DNA of 25,699 bases from Wolbachia endosymbiont of Cylisticus convexus (lineage in GTDB: Bacteria > Pseudomonadota > Alphaproteobacteria > Rickettsiales > Anaplasmataceae): contig NZ_QPIP01000017.1 in the NCBI RefSeq assembly GCF_003344345.1, forward strand, positions 1-25,699, read 5' to 3'. The notes beneath the pieces were generated by a model. The model was given only the letters and a program-made list of their open reading frames with translations. It did not search any database and was not told the origin of the DNA. A program made the position numbers and the translations under genes. Shown here piece by piece: positions 17,086 through 24,361 of the stretch (its first letter is position 1; the number at the start of each line of letters is the position of its first letter).

Positions 17086-17811
17086 AAACCTCCCTTGATT
17101 ATTCTTTCAATAGTCAACACTGGTACACTAGCATATATCACTAAATTTAATAATACAATCATCTCCAGCAACCAAGCTCATCTTTAAAGATATTTTATTG
17201 ATAAGCTTATTCGGTGGCTTTATGATTGGGCCATTAGAAGGCTTTACAATGCATGGTCTGCAACATTCTTGCATGAGATGTACGCTATAGATAGACACAT
17301 TTCATATAGTATTTCAAAATGGATATTAATAGGTTTTGGTTTTGGGGTTTTATTATTTCCTTATGTACTAGTGAAGTATCCAACTAGGCACTATGAAATA
17401 ATGATTTCCTGTGCTATGGCCATGATAATTGTGTTTTCATTACTTTTTATGTGCAATGTTGATGTACTCTTAGCATGTATATTATTATTTATTATCGGCT
17501 TTGCTTCTGCATACCAAGTTGCTTTAACTACTAAAATTGTCAGTTGTGTAAAAAATGATGCAGTAGCAAGTGCAGGATCTGTAAGTAATGCTATAGTTAT
17601 GAGTTTTGGTTATTTTTTTCACACTGTTATTGCAAGCATAATAGATTTTTACTGGGATGGTAAAGTTATTGATGGAATTCCATTTTACGGGGCCAATGTA
17701 ATGATTAAATCTATGTTAATAATACCTGTGTGTTTGTTGATAGGAGCAGTAGGCCTATGGTCACTTAAAATCATAAGCTGCAAGAAGAATTTGTCAGAAT
17801 TAAAAAATTGA
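17086..17811 (+). pseudogene. MFS transporter remnant, 5'-truncated and frameshifted
   Basis: The last part is one open frame from about 17251 to TGA 17811 and reads as the C-terminal membrane half of a major facilitator transporter: DAWSATFLHEMYAIDRHIS, then at least four hydrophobic helices. Upstream, homologous-looking sequence continues in other frames: ILSIVNTGTLAYI at 17098-17136, then LIFKDILLISLFGGFMIG at about 17177-17230. At least two frame changes separate them, one of which looks like a single-base loss near 17245-17252 (GPLEGF followed out of frame by DAW). The N-terminal half is missing altogether. An ATG at 17275 allows only a fragment that cannot form a full transporter. It is divergent from cifA, and the truncation edge falls about 200 bp from the cif start. 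Confidence 0.8.
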
Positions 17812-18443
17812 TGCACTAGGTTTATTTCATACGTGGCTTGTGAGGTTTTTGATTGTTTTTTATAACTATAAAGTGTACATAACTCTAGGTGAAGTGATCT
17901 TAACTAGAATTTGATTGTAGCACGAGAAATCTTATTGATAAGATTCCTTCCCGTGATTTTCTTCCTAAAAGTGGAAATTAATTTAGAAGTGGTATCTTTT
18001 TCTAGTCATATAAGTAAGCTGTTGCTACAGAACATTGGCTGAAGGACAGAAAATATAGACTTAAAATTATTTACCTCCACAATTTGAGTGAATTAAAGAA
18101 TATGAAAGAAGCAGAGGAATCTCATGCTTTTTATAGCACAGGAAATGTTTAGGATAATTTATAGTTACCCAATTTGAAGAAAAATAAACGTGATTTTTTC
18201 CTTGTGGATTCGAGAAGAAAAGGATATCATCCATAGCCACACATACTTGACAAAAATGATGTTTTTGACTGCATTTGCTAAGAGCACTATAAATTTACTT
18301 TAGGAGTAGTAAAAATAGTACTGGAAAAAAGTCAAGTTTGTAGATTATAGAAGCTCTTTGCAAGCAAAATTGAAAATTAAAAGCTCTCTATACCCAAGAA
18401 ACCACTTGAGATTTTAAACAGAGAGACTATAGGCCTACTGCTC
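17812..18443. other. 632-bp region without a recognisable gene
   Basis: Both flanking genes end here (convergent). It contains the hairpin at 17921-17955. The stretch 18100-18390 has short plus-strand open runs (e.g. MKEAEESHAFYSTGNV; DFFLVDSRRKGYHP) broken by stops in all frames. This could be the remains of a decayed gene, but no family is recognised. Confidence 0.5.
17921..17955 (+). terminator. Long stem-loop after the MFS remnant, possible terminator
   Basis: CACG (17921-17924) and CGTG (17952-17955) enclose a perfect inner stem, AATCTTAT (17928-17935) against ATAAGATT (17938-17945). On the plus strand it is followed by ATTTTCTT. The stem is AT-rich and the U-tract short, so termination is possible rather than clear. 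Confidence 0.4.
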
Positions 18444-19322
18444 CTATCTCCGAAATTCTGCACTTTCATAAGGGAAACCACCTCGTGGCTCGAGATGTCT
18501 AGTAATATATACATCAGAAAACGCATTCTTAATAGCATCAAACGTACTCATGTTAGGACTTCTGTGCTTCTCTTTATCCACTTTACTTACAAGAACTCCA
18601 ATACTATAGGCTACTACAGCTACAGAAAGTGCTGCGATGATACCAACAGTAGGAGTTAAAGTAACAGCTCCTGTAAAGGATGCTACGCCTAAACCTAACA
18701 ATAACAAGCAAGCAAAAGGAGCAACAGTAGCTGTAACCTTATGCACATAAAATGGTAGAATATTAACTCTATTCCACAATAAGTTAATGGAAATAAAATC
18801 TGAAACTTTCTTATCTAATGCTTCTAGACCTTTATTAGTAATCCTGTTACGACTCAAGTCAAGTCTAGTAAGATTTACAAGGTTACCACTAGCTAATGCT
18901 TCTGCACCTTTATCACCAATTTCGTTACTACCCAAATCAAGTCTAGTAAGATTTACAAGGTTACCATTAGCTAGTGCTTCTACACCTTTATCACCAATTT
19001 TGTTACCATTCAAATCAAGTCTAGTAAGATTTACAAGGTTACCATTAGCTAATGCTTCTGCACCTTTATCACCAATTTTGTTACCGATCAAATCAAGTCT
19101 AGTAAGATTTACAAGGTTACCATTAGCTAATGCTTCTATATCTTCAGCATTAATAAAATTAGCTAATACTACTTCTCCACTTTCACCATTAATACCATTA
19201 GCATGCAAAATAAGCGTACTAATATTCCTATTATCTTGTAAAAACTTTATCAACTCATTTACATTGACTGCAGTAAAGCGTATTACTAAGGCATTACCCT
19301 CCACAAATTGGCTAAAATCCAC
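18444..19322 (-). CDS. Leucine-rich repeat protein with two C-terminal membrane segments
   Basis: The protein is 292 residues, starting at GTG 19322 behind an excellent AGGAGG site 6 bases upstream. Residues ~33-166 form RNI/NLR-type leucine-rich repeats. Four copies of a 26-residue unit (LVNLTRLDLxGNxIGDKGxE + ALANGN) are encoded by 78-bp repeats that are almost identical at DNA level. Two hydrophobic helices follow at ~197-221 and ~225-246, then a basic, Pro/Arg-containing tail of ~45 residues. The likely topology is an LRR domain held at a membrane, a layout common among Wolbachia candidate host-interaction proteins. No signal peptide is seen, so export would need the type IV system. LRRs of this kind bind proteins; the partner is unknown. 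It is convergent with the MFS remnant. Confidence 0.88.
   Translation of the reverse strand: MDFSQFVEGNALVIRFTAVNVNELIKFLQDNRNISTLILHANGINGESGEVVLANFINAEDIEALANGNLVNLTRLDLIGNKIGDKGAEALANGNLVNLTRLDLNGNKIGDKGVEALANGNLVNLTRLDLGSNEIGDKGAEALASGNLVNLTRLDLSRNRITNKGLEALDKKVSDFISINLLWNRVNILPFYVHKVTATVAPFACLLLLGLGVASFTGAVTLTPTVGIIAALSVAVVAYSIGVLVSKVDKEKHRSPNMSTFDAIKNAFSDVYITRHLEPRGGFPYESAEFRR
18861..19172. repeat. Four tandem 78-bp repeats inside the LRR gene
   Basis: The string AAGTCTAGTAAGATTTACAA recurs at 18861, 18939, 19017 and 19095, exactly 78 bp apart, with only a few substitutions per unit (e.g. TTCGTTACTA versus TTTTGTTACC). Each unit is one 26-residue LRR. Such near-identity points to recent unit duplication or gene conversion, and the copy number is likely to vary between strains. 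Confidence 0.95.
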
Positions 19323-19649
19323 TTCACCCTCCTAATCTACATTATCTAAGTATTTTAGCTTAGTATTCCAGCACCATCAACTACTTTATTTGACGTCTAA
19401 TAGACTACGTGAGAATTTATAGAAAAACCTCTGAACTGACCTTATCCAGTAAAGTGATGAAGAAGTTTAGGAGTGCTTTTTTAAGGAATGATATTGATTA
19501 AAGGTAGAAAATTATCATAAATTTCCAAATTTATTATTGCTAGCCCTTTAATATATATTATTAAAGTTTTAAGATAAAATACTCGTCTCCAGCACCCAAA
19601 ACCAAGAACCGTGAGAACATTTTTCTTTGGGATGCGTTGGTCTACCAAG
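19323..19649. other. Intergenic region without a gene, between divergent LRR and ankyrin genes
   Basis: AT-rich, with stops in all frames. It includes the AGGAGG site of the LRR gene at its left end. I see no gene or strong hairpin here. Confidence 0.5.
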
Positions 19650-19888
19650 TGTACCGTTCGAACTTTTCTATATAATAATTCTACTATATCGTAAAAGCAG
19701 CTATATTAGCCTATTTTACCACATTTAGATATGAAATAGTTTGCCTAATTTTGTTGCAACAATTTTATGTTTTTATTTTCATAACCTTGTTTTTATGCGG
19801 CTTGTTCTCACAAATATACGTATTTTTTGCGGTTTTTGAGAGAGTCAATAATTAAAATCTTTATTACGCTGATTTGTAGCACATTAGT
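19650..19888 (+). repeat. Dispersed non-coding repeat, copy A
   Basis: About 215 bp (core 19680-19888) align by eye with 21400-21616 and, for the distal part, with 23237-23371. Shared anchors in order are CAGCTATATTAGCCTA, CACATTTAGATATGAA, TTTGTTGCAA, TTTTCATAAC, TTTTTA(T/C)GC and TTCTC(A/G)CAAATAT. No open frame is conserved. The copy ends about 90 bp before the ankyrin start at 19977, so it may carry that gene's promoter or be a degraded mobile element. The left end from 19650 to 19680 is more divergent. Confidence 0.8.
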
Positions 19889-19976
19889 AGAAAATTAGTA
19901 GACAAAAAGATCTTTCTTCGTTTTATTGAAATTTAAATGTAGTATAAATAGTTGCATACAGTTATAAATTTTACAT

Positions 19977-21248
19977 ATGAATGATTTTGCACAATTTATC
20001 GGTTTTTTCACAGCTCGCATGGTTTGGCAATTAGAAGATGGGGAGAATATTGTACCACTAATTGCTGTGCAAAATTCAGGCAAATATTTGTTTGAGCAAG
20101 TGCCAGATGATGTTTCATACTTACATGCAGTATCCAAAGCTCAAGAGGAATTTCAGTCTATACTTTCTTCTCCATGCGGTGATTATGCACTACTTGCCCA
20201 TGATGGTTTTTGGACACAAAACAGTAAGCGTTATGAGTCGCTCTTTATTCGTGCAAATGAAATCAGAGATCCAGAAGGAATAACTTTTGTTCTTGCAATA
20301 CCTTACCGTTCAGCGAAAAGTAAAGAAGGTCTAGCAATTTACCGCCCTGTAGTAGTAGAAACAGCAAACTTATCTGATGTAAATACCTTTTTAAATCATC
20401 TTTACGAGGGAGCCCAAAGTCATACTGAGGGTTTTGAGTTTTGGAATGCACATATGGATACACCACTTATGAAGTCAACTGAACAGCTTTATGCTACTAT
20501 TATGGAAGGAGATATAAAGCAACTTCAAAGACTAATAGAAGAGGGGTTGCATGTTAACTTAGCAGATGAGAATGGATGCACCCTTGTGCATGTTGCTGCT
20601 TTGAGTGGTAAAAAAGAGATAGCGGAATTGTTATTTAAAGAAGGGGCAAATATTAATGCAGTAGATAGAGAGCAACGTACTCCGTTACATTGTGCTGCTG
20701 GAAATGGTCACAAAGGGTTAGTGAAATTTTTACTTAAAAAAGGAGCGAACGTTAATGCAGCAGATCAGCATGGGTGGACTCCTTTATATGTTGCTGTTGC
20801 GCAAGGTCATAAAGAAGCGATGAAGTTTTTACTTGAAAAAGGAGCAAACATTGATGCAGCAGATCAGCACGGGTGGACTTCTTTACGTTATGTTATTCAC
20901 CATGGCAATAAAGAAATGGTAGAATTTTTACTCCAGGAGGGAGCTGATATTAATACAGTAGATAAGGAAGGATTTACTCTTTTACATTCAGCTGCTTCGG
21001 AAGGTCATAAGGAAATGGTGAAGTTTTTACTTGCAAAAGGAATAAATATTAATGCACTGGATCAATCTGGGTGGATTCCTTTACATTTTGCTGTGCATAT
21101 TAATGATAAAGTAATAGTAGAGCTCTTACTAAAGGGGGAAGCTGATGCTAATATAGTAGATAAAGAAGGATTTACTCCTCTACATTATGCTATTTATCAT
21201 GGTTATAAAGAGATGATAGAGCTTTTATCTGCGGGAAGCAAGCATTAA
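19977..21248 (+). CDS. Ankyrin-repeat protein, 423 aa
   Basis: The N-terminal ~165 residues are a globular domain I do not recognise (FTARMVWQLEDGENIVPLIA; LLAHDGFWTQ). The rest, ~167-420, is about eight consecutive 33-residue ankyrin repeats with the usual TPLHxAxxxGH and VxxLLxxGAxxNxxD signature. Repeats 3 to 5 are very similar to one another (AADQHGWTPL / AADQHGWTSL). The frame is complete. ATG 19977 has no clear Shine-Dalgarno; the preceding bases are AT-only. There is no signal peptide or membrane segment. Ankyrin proteins are protein-binding scaffolds, and in Wolbachia they are frequent in prophage modules near cif and suspected to act on host proteins. The DNA just upstream is a copy of the dispersed repeat. 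Confidence 0.93.
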   Translation: MNDFAQFIGFFTARMVWQLEDGENIVPLIAVQNSGKYLFEQVPDDVSYLHAVSKAQEEFQSILSSPCGDYALLAHDGFWTQNSKRYESLFIRANEIRDPEGITFVLAIPYRSAKSKEGLAIYRPVVVETANLSDVNTFLNHLYEGAQSHTEGFEFWNAHMDTPLMKSTEQLYATIMEGDIKQLQRLIEEGLHVNLADENGCTLVHVAALSGKKEIAELLFKEGANINAVDREQRTPLHCAAGNGHKGLVKFLLKKGANVNAADQHGWTPLYVAVAQGHKEAMKFLLEKGANIDAADQHGWTSLRYVIHHGNKEMVEFLLQEGADINTVDKEGFTLLHSAASEGHKEMVKFLLAKGININALDQSGWIPLHFAVHINDKVIVELLLKGEADANIVDKEGFTPLHYAIYHGYKEMIELLSAGSKH

Positions 21249-21289
21249 GTATTAGATTTCTTGCATAACCTTGTGCTAAACACGGTGTA

Positions 21290-21424
21290 ATGATGAATAA
21301 AAATATCGCATTCAAAGCGTTGAGCGAGGAACACTTTTCATTACTACTAAAGTGGTTAGAAACACCCACGTACACCGCTGGATCCATGCGAATCTTTATT
21401 TATAGTAACTTTACTATGCCGTAA
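21290..21424 (+). pseudogene. N-terminal scrap of a GNAT acetyltransferase
   Basis: A 44-codon frame (ATG 21290, TAA 21422-21424) begins NIAFKALSEEHFSLLLKWLE + TP, which looks like the first strand-helix of aminoglycoside-6'-type GNAT acetyltransferases (xxFxLLLxWLxxPHV). After about 28 residues the similarity stops and the sequence passes into the dispersed repeat copy B. No acetyl-CoA binding motif is present. It is best read as a gene stump truncated at the repeat. Chance similarity of a short stretch remains possible. Confidence 0.5.
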
Positions 21425-21616
21425 AATCAGCTATATTAGCCTACTTTTGTCACATTTAGATATGAACTAACCCGCTTAGCTTTGTTGCAATAATGTAAAC
21501 CTTTCATTTTCATAACTCCATTTTTACGCAACGTGTTCTCGCAAATATATGTACTATTTTTATGTATTTTGAAAAAGTAAACATTCAAGATTTTTACGAC
21601 GCTAATTTTTAGTATG
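21400..21616 (+). repeat. Dispersed non-coding repeat, copy B
   Basis: This aligns with copy A over its full length: CAGCTATATTAGCCTAC, CACATTTAGATATGAACTAA, TTAGCTTTGTTGCAA, TTTCATAAC, TTTTTACGC and TTCTCGCAAATATATG. Its left end abuts the GNAT stump. It lies about 120 bp upstream of the gene at 21739. Confidence 0.8.
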
Positions 21617-21738
21617 TTTCTGAAGCTAAAGTAGCTATTAATAACCTTATATAAAGTATAAAGAAGTATATTAATCTTGACTTTCTTATTAAAATATATA
21701 ATAATTAAATTATATTGTCTTTTTAGTAGGAGGAGATT

Positions 21739-22913
21739 ATGGGTGATTTGAATAGTCGCGGTACTGATATTGGCATTGATGATTGGAGATGTATATTTAA
21801 TACGGTAGAAGGTGAAAGTAGCTTAGATGAGCATAATGTAATCGATAAAATAAAGGAAAAATTAAAAGAAAAAGTAAAGGTGAATATAAAGAGTGGAAGG
21901 GATATAATTTTGATATAGATCATTCTTTCATAGTCAATGGTGATAAGGGGAGTTTAGGTGCCGGGTTGTTGGCAGGGGCAGTTGCAAATAGGAGTCCAAG
22001 AATATTGCGAGCTCTATTAGATAGAGGAGCTACTTTCGCTAATCAACCTTCTTCCATATATTCAGGAAGAGAGGATTATGAGCAGATAGTAAAATTTCTA
22101 GCAGTACGTGAACTTGAGTTCAAACTATCTGAAACAGTATATCTGGGTTTTCTTTTAGAAGATGGTTATTTTCCTTTAACAAAACAGTCGGAATATTGGA
22201 ATAGATGTCTAGATGAAGTAAAAAGAATGAAGGAAGAAAAGATTTATAATAATGTTACGTTTTACAATGTTTTGACAGATGATAGTAATAAATTAGCATA
22301 TAGTGCATGGAGGAGAGTTTTATTAAAAACATCAGAAGGTGACTATAAAAGTAAATTTCCTATATATAGTAATGATCTAAAGCATCAACTCAAAATAGGA
22401 AATCAGAGATTGGATAATTTGCAGATAGCTGAGAGAATTATAGGTGAGATATTTACTGAACATGTAGGGCATGAAGGTCCGTTTAGTCGTAAGATCGCTG
22501 AATATTTAAGTAATGAAGATATAGAAAACTTAAGAAAAGCAACAATTCAAGTTCAAGAGCCTAAACGATCCCTCTTCTACAATAATGAGTGTGGTGAAAC
22601 TTCGAGATGCCTAGCTAAAGATAAAAATATAATACAGCCTTTAAAAGAGGCAGAAACTAAACAAATAATTAGCAAAGCAATAAAAACTGGTGTTACTTTG
22701 GGTATTATAACTGCACTGACAATAGGTATTGGATGCAGTATTGCCGGCGTTGAGTTATCAATATTGGCTATAGCTGGCATAGCTGTAGCAGCTGCGTTAG
22801 TAATAGGAGTTATTGCTGGTGGTATTACATATTCAGTATCAAAGCCTAGTAATAAGCTGGATAAACCTGACTTAGAAGTAGCTGACCAACAAGTACCTGA
22901 AAAAGCTTGATAA
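21739..22913 (+). pseudogene. Membrane-anchored protein with an ankyrin-like segment, broken by a one-base frameshift
   Basis: A strong AGGAGG site precedes ATG 21739. The first frame gives 59 residues (MGDLNSRGTDIGIDDWRCIF, then EGESSLDEH and a Lys-rich helix) and ends at TAG 21916-21918. The protein continues in the -1 frame (EWKGYNFDIDHSFIVNGDKG) to the stop just after 22910, with the switch lying between about 21865 and 21900. The combined product would be ~390 residues. It has a short ankyrin-like unit (LLAGAVANRSPRILRALLDR + GAT), a helical middle, and two hydrophobic helices near the C-terminus (VTLGIITALTIGIGCSIAGV; LAIAGIAVAAALVIGVIAGG) with a polar tail. That ending resembles the LRR protein's membrane pair. 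A downstream restart (TTG 21966) would keep most of the protein. I know no function. Confidence 0.75.
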
Positions 22914-22925
22914 CAAAAGCCCAAG

Positions 22926-22968
22926 CAGAAGGGAGGACTATCTTTTACCTTCCTTTTGTATTTTTTTG
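22926..22968 (+). terminator. Rho-independent terminator
   Basis: CAGAAGGGAGG (22926-22936) pairs with CCTTCCTTTTG (22948-22958) through 11 pairs including two G-U. The loop is 11 bases and is followed by TATTTTTTTG. It lies 13 bp past the stop of the membrane-anchored gene and fits as its terminator. Confidence 0.8.
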
Positions 22969-23016
22969 TTAAAAGGTTATTCCGATGCTTATGATTTTTT
23001 GAGTATACTGACAGGG

Positions 23017-23186
23017 CAGGCAATGGCGTCAACTTAAGAGCCTACCTTAGCAACTTCTTTGTTGAAATAAAATAAAAACAAAAGTGCTATTTCTTGCAGT
23101 TTTTAGGTAATTTAATGGTAAAAATTTTAGAGAGAAATTTTATACACGATCGCTGATATTTTTCCTTAAGTTGACGCCATTGCCTG
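23017..23186. mobile_element. 170-bp MITE-like element with perfect 22-bp terminal inverted repeats
   Basis: The 22 bases at 23017-23038 (beginning CAGGCAATGGCG) are exactly the reverse complement of 23165-23186 (ending CGCCATTGCCTG). The 126-bp interior is AT-rich and has no coding potential. The size and perfect ends fit a miniature inverted-repeat element or a deletion derivative of an insertion sequence. No clear target-site duplication was seen at the flanks (GACAGGG on the left, AACGGAT on the right). I cannot name the parent element. Confidence 0.7.
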
Positions 23187-23236
23187 AACGGATACGGATT
23201 TTAAGTGATTAATTGGCCAATTTAGACTAAATTTTT

Positions 23237-23371
23237 GTATGAACTAATTTGTTTAGCTTTGTTGCAAAGATTTCACAACCCTATTTTTACGCGGCTTATT
23301 CTCACAAATGTATGACTTTTTTTGAAGGAGTAAATAATTCAATTCTTTATAACACTAATTAGTATGGTACT
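23237..23371 (+). repeat. Dispersed non-coding repeat, copy C (partial)
   Basis: This aligns with the distal part of copies A and B: TATGAACTAAT, TTAGCTTTGTTGCAA, TATTTTTACGCGGCTTATTC, TCACAAATGTATG, and a terminal ACACTAATTAGTATG. The proximal ~60 bp (the CAGCTATATTAGCC part) is missing. The MITE-like element ends 50 bp to its left. Confidence 0.75.
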
Positions 23372-23703
23372 CTCACTAAAATACTTTTTGAAAAAGTTAG
23401 TTGACTTATAAATAACTCTCTACTAATATTAGCATGTGTTTGTTTATTCTGCTGAACATGCAGGTTTACTGTAAAAACTTCAGCAGCTTTCTTATCTCTC
23501 CATCATATTCTTATGGTCCTAAGTGGGTAGAGGTAATAAAATCTATTATTAATCAACTAAGGCCAAAATTTTTTCTTATAATCAAGTTATAGTAAATTGG
23601 AACAGCTTTTCACATTTAACAAAAGTTCTGACTTTAGATTTAGGATTGAAATTAGTAAGTGGAATGATTATGTAATGCATGTATTAGTAAAAGGAGGTAC
23701 AAC
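23372..23703. other. 332-bp region upstream of the Hsp20 remnant, no gene seen
   Basis: AT-rich, with stops in all frames. It ends with an AGGAGG ribosome site 23691-23696 serving the broken Hsp20 gene. No repeat or hairpin stood out. Confidence 0.5.
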
Positions 23704-24149
23704 ATGAGTAATATAGTTCATTCAAATAAAAACAATAACCGTAGTGTAAGAGGATTACAAAGGGCCGTTGAGTAACATATTTGAAGCTTCTTTACAGGAT
23801 GGGACTCAGAGCTTTCCAGAAGAGGTAGTAGTCTATTACCAGCTTGCGATTTTTATGAAACAAAAGAAAGCTATTGTCTGTCACTAGAGTTACCAGGTAT
23901 TTCCAAAGAAAGCATAGACATTAGTATATCTGGCAATAGCTTAATAGTGAAGGGTGAAAAGACGTGTGATAACGAGTCAAAAGATAAGTAGTTTATCATC
24001 GAGAAAGATACTATGGCTCTTTCTATAAGTCTATTCAGCTTCCAGTAAATGTAGAGCAAGATAAAGTATCTGCTAATTTTTTAGATGGAGTATTGCATGT
24101 AACCATACCTAAATCGGAGAAACACATCAAGAAAATTGATGTAAAGTAA
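23704..24149 (+). pseudogene. Hsp20/alpha-crystallin small heat shock protein, degraded
   Basis: ATG 23704 follows AGGAGGT. The sequence rebuilds a ~147-residue Hsp20 only by changing frame. The N-terminus (SNIVHSNKNNNRSVRGLQ) meets an extra A near 23760. A second shift lies in the GPLSNIFE to GWDSELSRRG stretch (about 23790-23800). The alpha-crystallin part is readable (CDFYETKESYCLSLELPGIS, then ISISGNSLIVKGEK) until TAG 23989-23991, where CAG (Gln) is expected. A lost T right after it shifts the end, which still reads LPVNVEQDKVSANF and GVLHVTIPK to TAA 24147-24149. The beta-strand motif GVLHVTIPK is the family signature. The many separate lesions make this a dead gene. Hsp20 proteins are holdase chaperones. 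Confidence 0.88.
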
Positions 24150-24361
24150 CCAGTAAGTAATAGCAGGCTTCTAGTTTGAGGCTTAAATCATTATAGATGG
24201 AATGTAATAAAGTTCCATTATCTTTTCTAGATCTAAATTTTCGTCTTAGCGTATTTATTATACAGATAGTGTAAAGCCTTTGTTACGCTTACATATTGTC
24301 AATAGTCTATTAATAATTCTTATGGTATAATTAGCTTTGAAGACTTTAGTAAAGAGGGAGT
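24150..24361. other. Intergenic region upstream of the last ankyrin gene
   Basis: 212 bp. A TATAAT box lies at 24326-24331, about 30 bp before ATG 24362. The best -35 match (TTGTCA, 24296) is 24 bases away, too far for a standard promoter. A weak 6-bp hairpin at 24197-24218 is followed by TATCTTTTCT and may end the Hsp20 transcript. Confidence 0.35.

Noticed and set aside
18861..19172. Regular 78-bp repeats as a CRISPR array
   Set aside because: The whole unit is repeated with no unique spacers, and it encodes 26-residue LRRs in frame.
18787..19335. 182-codon plus-strand frame with repeated KSSLVRFTRLPLA
   Set aside because: It is the antisense reading of the LRR repeats; the minus strand has the AGGAGG site and a real LRR pattern.
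21865..21900. Programmed frameshift in the membrane-anchored gene
   Set aside because: No in-phase slippery heptamer lies at the switch, so an ordinary one-base indel is the simpler reading.
24197..24218. Hairpin ATGGAA/TTCCAT as a terminator
   Set aside because: The stem is only 6 bp with a 10-base loop and an interrupted T run, too weak to list as a terminator.
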